Shown here one piece after another: positions 1-5,652 of a stretch of DNA of 10,497 nt (the stretch's first letter is position 1; the number at the start of each line of letters is the position of its first letter). This DNA is from Euryarchaeota archaeon UBA89 (GTDB taxonomy: Archaea; Thermoplasmatota; Poseidoniia; Poseidoniales; Thalassarchaeaceae). The stretch lies in the NCBI GenBank assembly GCA_002495525.1, contig DAFS01000026.1, positions 1-10,497 on the forward strand. The letters are read 5' to 3'. The notes below the pieces were generated by a model, which ran no database searches, was not told the DNA's origin, and saw only the letters and a list, made by a program, of their open reading frames with translations. A program made the translations under genes and the position numbers.

Positions 1-53
1 GCCTCAAAATTGATTTTGGCACATTCCTGCATCCATATCTGATGACCATCCAT
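1..53 (-). CDS. possible 5' end of a divergent gene (partial, cut by window edge)
   Basis: Reading the minus strand from an ATG at 53, the frame stays open to the left window edge for 17 codons and starts MDGHQIWMQECAKINFE. An in-frame TGA lies three codons upstream of this ATG, so it is the first possible start. A TATA-like element (TTTTATCC on this strand, about 73-82) lies about 24 bases upstream, which would fit a leaderless mRNA. The neighbouring ATG at 63 is in another frame and stops after 19 codons. Seventeen open codons are weak evidence alone. The call rests on the divergent layout and the compactness of the window. No family is recognised. Confidence 0.4.
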   Translation of the reverse strand, partial: MDGHQIWMQECAKINFE

Positions 54-71
54 GATTATTCATGAAAGGAT

Positions 72-82
72 TAGGATAAAAG
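72..82. promoter_or_regulatory. TATA-like element between divergent genes
   Basis: The AT-rich stretch GGATAAAAG (reverse complement CTTTTATCC) is the best TATA candidate in the region between the partial minus-strand gene and the PAP2 gene. It lies about 58 bases before the PAP2 ATG, implying a leader of roughly 30 bases, and about 24 bases before the minus-strand ATG. It is assigned by position and composition only. Confidence 0.35.
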
Positions 83-134
83 TTGTTTCCACTTCCGCAT
101 TATTGATGAATCATAGTCGTCCGCAGAGTGTTTG

Positions 135-1535
135 ATGGATTGGCCCATTGGACCTTATGGGACTTCCATGGGTGCATTATTACTCTTCACTTTACCAATA
201 CATTTTTTCTTAACAAGAGATGAAAAAGAAAGACGTGTTTCATTAGTAGATTTACCAAAAGAGATCAAAGAAAAAGGCTATTGGTGGCATATTCTTCTAT
301 ATTTACTAATGTTCATTTTCAAAGCAATTATTGATTATCATAACGAACCTATGAAGGCTAGAGTTGGGGGATTTACTCATTGGATATATGCAATCGAGGG
401 AAATTGGACAAATCAAATACAGGAATTTTTCCTTAATGATAATTTAACAAATCTTTTATCTGGTCATTATCTATTCATGTACCTATTCATGATATGGTTT
501 TCTCCAATGTACTATATTCTATGTCGCGATGAGATAATGGCAGATAAAGCGGCTTTGAATTACTTTGTAATTTATCTCTTAAGTGTACCATTATACCTAT
601 TTTTCAATGTTGAAGTAACATCTAGTTATATTTCTGATATGGATGCACTTTTGTATCATGATTCATATACTCTTGCGTTTTTCACTGACAATGATCCAAT
701 GGATAATGCAATACCAAGTTTACATGTAGGATTACCAATAAGTTTGCTAATAATTAATAGGTTACATTGTCGAAAGTTAGGTATAGATTTCAAAGATTGG
801 CGTCACAAAGAGTTTGATTATTTTATTCAATTTAACGTGATAATCTATCTATTTTCAATTCAATATCTTGGAATTCATTGGATTGTAGACATTATTCCTG
901 GAATTATCTTAGCCATAATTACATCATCATTTGTTCATGCAGTACAACCGATAGTACGTGCTAGAACTGAGAATGGATGGATTTCTTTACTTCCAAATAG
1001 GAGTCAAGCATTATCTTCAATCTTAGTTTTATTAATTTGTTCTACATGGTTAGCAGTTGGTGTAATTGATGGCTCAGGAACGGATGAGGATGAGGCTAAT
1101 ATGAGGTTTGGTACCGGCGATATAAACTTGGATACCATCGAAGTTCACAGTCTTTCTGACCCAGTAACTGTAGACGTGTTTAATGTTGGAGATAATGATG
1201 TCGAAGTTCTATTAATACAGAGAGATTTTGTTGAAGTTCATGCCGAAAAAGGAATTTTCTATTGGGATCAATTTGTATCAAATGGAAATCTCTCGATACT
1301 TGAAGTAAATAGTTCCTTAACATTCACTATTATTCCTGATAGTTTGTTCGATGTCAGTATTGTTTTAGTCAGATTATCAAATTCAGAGAATCTTGAAGAT
1401 GATTCTTTAGGCGAAGTTAGAATCGTTTCAAATTATGTTGATGATGAATTAATTTACACTGGCTTTTTAGTTAGTTTCCCTGCATTTATCATAACTGGAA
1501 TAGTTATTGAAGGCTATTTCAATAGAAGATTTTAG
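135..1535 (+). CDS. PAP2-superfamily membrane enzyme, inositol phosphorylceramide synthase-like
   Basis: Predicted polytopic membrane enzyme of the PAP2_3/AUR1-like branch of the PAP2 phosphatase/phosphotransferase superfamily. The C2 motif IPSLHVG places a histidine at residue 197. The C3 motif YLGIHWIVD gives H248 and D252, with the H-x3-D spacing of the Aur1 active site. Several hydrophobic helices span roughly residues 10-275. A further helix near 295-315 is followed by an acidic, beta-rich, probably extracytoplasmic segment of about 120 residues, then a last helix near 445-460 and a short basic tail. That C-terminal extension goes beyond a minimal PAP2 fold. Family members transfer or hydrolyse phospho-headgroups of lipids; the substrate here is unknown, and a phosphoinositol lipid is only suggested by the family. 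The ATG at 135 is preferred to an adjacent TTG at 132; no clear Shine-Dalgarno is seen. The stop overlaps the convergent gene's stop by four bases. Confidence 0.75.
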   Translation: MDWPIGPYGTSMGALLLFTLPIHFFLTRDEKERRVSLVDLPKEIKEKGYWWHILLYLLMFIFKAIIDYHNEPMKARVGGFTHWIYAIEGNWTNQIQEFFLNDNLTNLLSGHYLFMYLFMIWFSPMYYILCRDEIMADKAALNYFVIYLLSVPLYLFFNVEVTSSYISDMDALLYHDSYTLAFFTDNDPMDNAIPSLHVGLPISLLIINRLHCRKLGIDFKDWRHKEFDYFIQFNVIIYLFSIQYLGIHWIVDIIPGIILAIITSSFVHAVQPIVRARTENGWISLLPNRSQALSSILVLLICSTWLAVGVIDGSGTDEDEANMRFGTGDINLDTIEVHSLSDPVTVDVFNVGDNDVEVLLIQRDFVEVHAEKGIFYWDQFVSNGNLSILEVNSSLTFTIIPDSLFDVSIVLVRLSNSENLEDDSLGEVRIVSNYVDDELIYTGFLVSFPAFIITGIVIEGYFNRRF

Positions 1536-1939
1536 AATATATTGAATGCCATAATTCCACCAATATACAATCCCGACATCGAACCTAATGCTAACCAAAT
1601 CCCGATTCTAAAAGGGGGGTAATTATACTGCCACAAATACATCGACTGACCTAGCCAGGTCAGGATAACTACTGCTATTCCGTAAAAGCCAAAGAAGAAT
1701 CTAAATGAATAGAAAACCAATAATCCAAGTAAATATCCAATATACAATTCTGTTTTATTACCATACTTTTCCCCCAGAAGAAAACAAGAAAATCCCAAAA
1801 TAGCTAGTATGAATACTGGAAATAAAAGATTTTTTTGGGTGAAAAAATCTATCTCAAATAGATATGGGATGAATGCTAGAATAAATCCAGTTAATGATGG
1901 GAAAGCTACAGGCCATAGCGGAGCAGACTCCCACTTCAT
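1532..1939 (-). CDS. small multi-spanning membrane protein, unknown function
   Basis: A 135-residue, strongly hydrophobic protein with four or five predicted membrane helices, roughly at residues 9-27, 38-56, 64-101 (probably two short helices) and 110-133. The loops are short, with few charges and many Phe and Tyr residues, and there is no cleavable signal. No family is recognised. Its TAA overlaps the TAG of the convergent PAP2 gene by four bases (TTAG). The ATG at 1939 lies about 27 bases downstream of the TATA-like element at 1962-1970, which suggests a leaderless transcript; no Shine-Dalgarno is visible. The uninterrupted hydrophobic reading and the close fit between neighbours support a real gene. 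Its role cannot be inferred from the sequence. Confidence 0.7.
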   Translation of the reverse strand: MKWESAPLWPVAFPSLTGFILAFIPYLFEIDFFTQKNLLFPVFILAILGFSCFLLGEKYGNKTELYIGYLLGLLVFYSFRFFFGFYGIAVVILTWLGQSMYLWQYNYPPFRIGIWLALGSMSGLYIGGIMAFNIF

Positions 1940-1960
1940 GATATGTCGGGGCGGTATCTA

Positions 1961-1970
1961 GCATATAATA
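1961..1970. promoter_or_regulatory. shared TATA element of a divergent promoter
   Basis: GCATATAATA on the plus strand reads TATTATATGC on the minus strand, so it is a good TATA box in both directions. It sits about 27 bases from the minus-strand ATG at 1939 and about 59 bases from the preferred dioxygenase ATG at 2025. An in-frame ATG at 1998 is about 32 bases away. The earlier ATG at 1977 is only about 11 bases downstream and should lie outside the transcript. Confidence 0.55.
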
Positions 1971-2024
1971 CTCTGAATGGCTCCATACGTCTCATTCATG
2001 AATAAGGATAGTCTCCGGTCTATT

Positions 2025-2930
2025 ATGTCGAAAGGCGAAATTGTACTTGGATGTCTTGCACCACACCCTCCTCACCTTGTTTATGCAGAGAACCCTCCTC
2101 AAAATGAGGCCTTTAGTGAGGGTGGTTGGGAAACTCTTCGTTGGGGGTATGCAAAACTTGCAAGAAAATTAAAAACAATTGATTATGATGCTATTGTAAT
2201 TTTTACTCCACATTGGCAAACATATATTGGAACACATTTTCTAGGTCTTCCAGAATTTAAATCGAAATCAGTAGATCCAGTTTTCCCTAATTTGTTCAGA
2301 TATAATTACGATCTAAAAGTTGATGTTGAATTAGCCGAAGCAATGCATGAAGAAACGGCCAAAGCAGGAATTATTACTAAAATGATGAAAAATCCCGATT
2401 TTAGAGTAGACTATGGGACAATAACCTCATGTCATTTGTTGAATCCGAGTTGGGATAAACCAATAGTTACAATTTCAAGTAATCGTAATTCTCACTACTA
2501 CTCTAATGAAGTAATGATTGAACAAGCAAAGGCATTGGGTGAAGCTTGTATGAGGGCTATTGAGAAGAGTGGCAAAAAAGTAGTCCTAGTAAGTAGTCAT
2601 AGCCTTAGTCATCGCCATTTTGTAACTGAAGCTCCTCTTCCTGAAGATATGAGTCGAGAACACATATACAATCATAGTCAATATGTTTGGGATATGAAAA
2701 TTATTGATATGTTTAGAAACGGTCAGATGAAAGAGGTAGTTGATATTATGCCTGAGTATACTGAACAAACCATTGCCGAAACTGAGGCTGGAGGATTAAT
2801 TTGGATGATGGCTGCTATGGGAGTGCCGAGTTATCCTGCCGAAATTTATGGGTATCAATCAGTTATAGGAACTGGTAACTGCATAGCATGTTGGGATCCT
2901 AATACTGAAACTAGGGAGTTAGTACTCTGA
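2025..2930 (+). CDS. class III extradiol dioxygenase, 2-aminophenol 1,6-dioxygenase beta-like (catalytic) subunit
   Basis: A 301-residue protein of the LigB superfamily of non-haem Fe(II) ring-cleaving dioxygenases. All expected ligands are present: H14 in APHPPH, H63 in FTPHWQ and E273 in PAEIYGYQ. Histidines at 192, 196 and 198 (SSHSLSHRH) include the likely acid-base residue. The first two ligands sit within a residue of those known for the beta subunit of 2-aminophenol 1,6-dioxygenase (H13, H62), and the length is near its ~305. This protein would open an aminated or hydroxylated aromatic ring between substituents using O2, in the cytoplasm. ATG 2025 is chosen because it matches the paralogue's N-terminus; ATG 1998 in the same frame adds nine residues and would suit a leaderless mRNA. 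It is followed nine bases later by its non-catalytic paralogue and then by a RidA-family deaminase-like gene. Another substrate, such as a catechol or protocatechuate derivative, is possible. Confidence 0.75.
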   Translation: MSKGEIVLGCLAPHPPHLVYAENPPQNEAFSEGGWETLRWGYAKLARKLKTIDYDAIVIFTPHWQTYIGTHFLGLPEFKSKSVDPVFPNLFRYNYDLKVDVELAEAMHEETAKAGIITKMMKNPDFRVDYGTITSCHLLNPSWDKPIVTISSNRNSHYYSNEVMIEQAKALGEACMRAIEKSGKKVVLVSSHSLSHRHFVTEAPLPEDMSREHIYNHSQYVWDMKIIDMFRNGQMKEVVDIMPEYTEQTIAETEAGGLIWMMAAMGVPSYPAEIYGYQSVIGTGNCIACWDPNTETRELVL

Positions 2931-2936
2931 GGCGAT
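2929..2936 (+). promoter_or_regulatory. Shine-Dalgarno sequence of the second dioxygenase-like gene
   Basis: GAGGCGAT differs at one base from the archaeal consensus GAGGTGAT, overlaps the upstream stop codon and lies three bases before the ATG at 2940. It supports that start and translation from an operon mRNA. Confidence 0.6.
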
Positions 2937-2939
2937 TTT

Positions 2940-3866
2940 ATGAGTGAAGATTCACAAATTCTTTTCGGACTCTATGTTCCACCCCACCCTCAACCGTTAC
3001 TTTCGCCAGATGCTAATGCCGGATATGCAAATTTACGTGCTGCTTTTGAAACATGTAGGAAGAGAATCGAAGCCTCAGATGCTGATCTGATTATAGTTTA
3101 TTCAACAACATGGCCAAGTGTTGTAGGGCATCAAATTCAAGCCCTTAAAGAATCTATTTGGACTCATGTCGATGACGATTTCCACTATCTTGGTAGTATG
3201 CCATATAATTTTCAAATAGACTCTGATTTTTCTCATGAATACTGTTCAGCAGCAGAAAAAAGAGGCTTACATGCTAGAACAGTAGAGTATGAGGGTTTTC
3301 CAATAGATACTGGCTCAGTAGTCGCTCTTAGCTTACTAAATCCTGATAATAGAATCCCAGCTTGTATTGTTTCCAGTAATATGTACGCCAATCGTTCTGA
3401 GACTATTGTTCTAGGCAAAGCAGCAAATGATGCCTTAGTTACTCAGGGTAAGAAAGCTGTTGTAGTTGTAGTCTCTAGCTTATCAAATAGAATGTTCACA
3501 GAACATATCGACCCTTCAGAAGATCGTATTCACAGTTCGAAAGATAATGAATGGAATGAAAAAATTCTCGAATTCTTTGCAGATGGAAGATTAGAAGATT
3601 TGAGCCAATTGAGTAGAGAAATCCATGGCCAAATTAGAGTTCAGAAAGTTGTGGCTTACAAGCCCGCTTGGTGGTTAGCCGCTTCGATGGGACAACACAA
3701 TAATTACGAGGGGGAAGTATTAGCATATGAAGCACTACACGGTTCAGGTGGAGCCGTAATCCAACTAACTCCTTCCTCCGGTTCATTTGGTGACAAAGAA
3801 TTTGATGAAGATGATGTAGAATACTATCAGGGTGATCGAAACGTCCTAAATAAGGGGAGTCATTGA
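2940..3866 (+). CDS. extradiol dioxygenase paralogue with degenerate metal site, 2-aminophenol dioxygenase alpha-like subunit
   Basis: A 308-residue LigB-superfamily protein that aligns throughout with the preceding gene: VPPHPQP matches APHPPH and GEVLAYE matches AEIYGYQ. The first histidine (H16) and the glutamate (E259) remain, but the second iron-ligand histidine is replaced by T57 (STTW instead of TPHW). The catalytic-histidine cluster is also lost (SSLSNRM instead of SSHSLSHRH). In bacterial 2-aminophenol 1,6-dioxygenase the alpha subunit is likewise a catalytically dead paralogue that assembles with beta, so the same role is inferred here. The C-terminus, from about residue 280, is a Gly/Ser- then Asp/Glu-rich tail that is probably disordered and absent from the partner. 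It starts nine bases after the partner's stop with its own Shine-Dalgarno, and its TGA overlaps the next ATG by one base (TGATG), indicating translational coupling. Confidence 0.72.
   Translation: MSEDSQILFGLYVPPHPQPLLSPDANAGYANLRAAFETCRKRIEASDADLIIVYSTTWPSVVGHQIQALKESIWTHVDDDFHYLGSMPYNFQIDSDFSHEYCSAAEKRGLHARTVEYEGFPIDTGSVVALSLLNPDNRIPACIVSSNMYANRSETIVLGKAANDALVTQGKKAVVVVVSSLSNRMFTEHIDPSEDRIHSSKDNEWNEKILEFFADGRLEDLSQLSREIHGQIRVQKVVAYKPAWWLAASMGQHNNYEGEVLAYEALHGSGGAVIQLTPSSGSFGDKEFDEDDVEYYQGDRNVLNKGSH
3854..3859 (+). promoter_or_regulatory. Shine-Dalgarno-like GGGGAG before the RidA-family gene
   Basis: The purine-rich GGGGAG lies six bases before the ATG at 3866, inside the end of the upstream gene. 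It favours ATG 3866 over the adjacent TTG at 3863. Confidence 0.45.
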
Positions 3867-4564
3867 TGTCCGAAGATCAATTTGATGAGAGTAAATTTAG
3901 TCAACTCCTCGAATGGATATATGAAGTAGACCAAGTAACTGATCCTGAAGCACGTAGCAGACTCGTAGGGCAATTAAAATCAATGCCTCAAGATATTGTA
4001 GATAAAATGTATAATGATTATGGTAAATCATTTCTAAGTTCAGCAGGCGGTGCAATGGGTGCAGCTGCAGGAGTAGCTGTGGGTGGCCCTGTTGGTGGAA
4101 TAGTTGGTGGTGTAGTTGGTAAGAAAACTGCTGGAAAACTTGTCACTAATAATGGTCCATTCAAGTCTGAACTAGGCCCCTCTGCAGTTGGTGCATACCC
4201 TCACCTTCATCGTGTAGGTGATCTAATTTTTGTGAGCGGAATTGGTCCGAGAAAACCAGTTACTAATGAAATTCCAGGCGGCCCTATTAAAGATGTAAAT
4301 GGCAATCCTTTAGATTACGATATTAAAGCCCAAACTCGTTCAGTAATAGAAAATATCAGGATTATTCTTGAAGAGTATGGTTCAAGTTTAGAAAATGTAG
4401 TTGATGTCTATTCAATGCTTGTTGATATGGATCGTGATTTTGCTGGCTACAATGAAGTATATGCTGAATATTTTTCAGAGATTTTACCCTCGAGAACAAC
4501 TTGCTCAGTTTTGGCTCTCCCAACTCCTATTGCTGTTGAACTAAAGGTTATTGCAAAGGCTTAA
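3866..4564 (+). CDS. RidA/YjgF-family protein, 2-aminomuconate deaminase-like, with N-terminal helical and glycine-rich extension
   Basis: A 232-residue protein in two parts. Residues ~108-232 form a full RidA/YjgF/UK114 domain: a YPHLHRVGDLIFVSG start, the AQTRSVIENIRIIL helix, GYNEVYAEYF, and PSRTT with the conserved arginine at 210. The C-terminal strand reads AVELKVIA, so the E. coli RidA glutamate of IEIEAIA is not kept. This pattern is closer to 2-aminomuconate deaminases (AmnD/NbaF) than to housekeeping RidA. Such an enzyme would release ammonia from 2-aminomuconate, the product two steps after 2-aminophenol ring cleavage, which fits the two dioxygenase-like genes just upstream. Residues 1-58 are an acidic helical segment. 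Residues 60-86 are a Gly/Ala/Val glycine-zipper-like stretch that could insert in a membrane or drive oligomerisation. RidA proteins are usually only ~130 residues long, so this extension is unusual. The stop overlaps the convergent lipoprotein gene's stop by four bases. Confidence 0.75.
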   Translation: MSEDQFDESKFSQLLEWIYEVDQVTDPEARSRLVGQLKSMPQDIVDKMYNDYGKSFLSSAGGAMGAAAGVAVGGPVGGIVGGVVGKKTAGKLVTNNGPFKSELGPSAVGAYPHLHRVGDLIFVSGIGPRKPVTNEIPGGPIKDVNGNPLDYDIKAQTRSVIENIRIILEEYGSSLENVVDVYSMLVDMDRDFAGYNEVYAEYFSEILPSRTTCSVLALPTPIAVELKVIAKA

Positions 4565-5589
4565 TCAGATAAAGATTCTACTCTTTCAGGAGTACAGTCA
4601 ATCGGCGCAGAAATGGGATTACATGCAACCGGGGTACCTTCAGGTATCTCTACCCAGTATTCTATTCCATCGACTTCTTCTGGATAATCTGTAGAAATAG
4701 AATGTGCCCCTACTGAAATCGCAGCCTCAAGTCTAGATGTATCATTATTATCTGCTTCTCCGTCTTCAGCATTATCTGCTCTGGATCTAACAATAAATCC
4801 GTCTCTAACTAAGGCTTCAATTTCATCACCATTTCCTATCGGATCAGTATCGGAGAAAATTGCTGCCTCTGAACTACCAGGTTCAGACATTGTAAACATT
4901 CTTGAACCATTTAATCCAGGATATTTTTCATAATAACTCTCTCTTAGATCACCACTAGAGAGTAGAATGAACATTGCTTTTCCTCTTGAATCATCAAGCA
5001 AAGGCCAACCATTTTCAGTAATTGCTTTTGAGAGAGTTTCTGAACCATCTCTTACATCGTCGGGAGTAAGGGTTTTGTTCCGTGGCCAATATTGGGTAAT
5101 CTCTTGTTCAATATTTTCCAACATATTTTGCAAATCAATTACTACTGTATTATCTGTGCTTTGCTCTACCCATTCTTTAGGTTCTATCCAAATCATCAAT
5201 GGGACATGCTCTTGATTTTGATTTGACCAATCTAAAAGTGTAGTTAGGCATTCTTCCAAAGTAATACAATTTGATCTTACATCATACTGATTATGATAAA
5301 CATATAACTGACCTCTTGCATCCCACCATACATCAATTTCAAACTGTCTTACTCCCTGTTCTTCAGCTTGGACATCTAAAGGGTCATGAGAGTAATCATA
5401 TGCTCTAATTGTAGGGCCTATAGGCGCTAAATGATAGGAATTATGTGTCCCTTTCACTTGGATGTGATTTATCCTAAGTGGAGTTAAATCTTCTTCTTCA
5501 TCGGATATTTGCCTTTCCGAATCAGATAGACATCCACTGATTGAACCCGCTGCGATTATCAATACCATAATGACTGAAATCGCCTTCAT
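4561..5589 (-). CDS. Ca2+-dependent phosphoinositide phospholipase C-like lipoprotein
   Basis: A 342-residue protein with a short signal sequence and a lipobox ISGC at residues 17-20, so the mature protein is probably lipid-anchored at C20 outside the cell. The acidic linker (residues 22-35) is followed by a PI-PLC-like TIM-barrel start: GTHNSYH with H49 and N50, FEIDVWWD with E84 and D86, YVYHNQ with H99, and MIWIEPKE with E136. The two histidines are 50 residues apart, as in bacterial PI-PLC. The acidic residues match the Ca2+-binding positions of the Ca2+-dependent PI-PLC family (Streptomyces PLC1 type). It should cleave a phosphoinositol or related phosphodiester lipid, or act as a surface phosphodiesterase; the substrate is unproven. 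Its ATG is about 32 bases from the shared AT-rich promoter element, with no Shine-Dalgarno, suggesting a leaderless mRNA. A glycerophosphodiesterase-like role is the main alternative. Confidence 0.78.
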   Translation of the reverse strand: MKAISVIMVLIIAAGSISGCLSDSERQISDEEEDLTPLRINHIQVKGTHNSYHLAPIGPTIRAYDYSHDPLDVQAEEQGVRQFEIDVWWDARGQLYVYHNQYDVRSNCITLEECLTTLLDWSNQNQEHVPLMIWIEPKEWVEQSTDNTVVIDLQNMLENIEQEITQYWPRNKTLTPDDVRDGSETLSKAITENGWPLLDDSRGKAMFILLSSGDLRESYYEKYPGLNGSRMFTMSEPGSSEAAIFSDTDPIGNGDEIEALVRDGFIVRSRADNAEDGEADNNDTSRLEAAISVGAHSISTDYPEEVDGIEYWVEIPEGTPVACNPISAPIDCTPERVESLSD

Positions 5590-5615
5590 CTGTTTAAGCC
5601 TACAATAGCTTTTAC

Positions 5616-5625
5616 GTTAATAATT
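5616..5625. promoter_or_regulatory. AT-rich TATA-like element centred between divergent starts
   Basis: GTTAATAATT (AATTATTAAC on the other strand) is almost exactly midway between the minus-strand ATG at 5589 and the plus-strand ATG at 5653, about 32 bases from each. It is the only strong AT-rich core in the 63-base gap. The spacing suits leaderless or nearly leaderless transcripts in both directions. Confidence 0.5.
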
Positions 5626-5652
5626 TCGGAGACAAACCTTCAATTATGTTTT

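Noticed and set aside
1977..2024. ATG at 1977 as the dioxygenase start
   Set aside because: It lies only about 11 bases behind the TATA element, so it should be upstream of the transcript start. The added residues have no counterpart in the paralogue.
2586..2768. Minus-strand open frame of 60 codons
   Set aside because: It is a shadow inside the catalytic dioxygenase gene, with no promoter or ribosome site.
3233..3418. Minus-strand open frame of 61 codons
   Set aside because: It is a shadow inside the second dioxygenase-like gene, with no recognisable protein features.
4967..5215. Plus-strand open frame of 82 codons
   Set aside because: It lies antisense within the PI-PLC-like gene, whose catalytic motifs identify the real frame.
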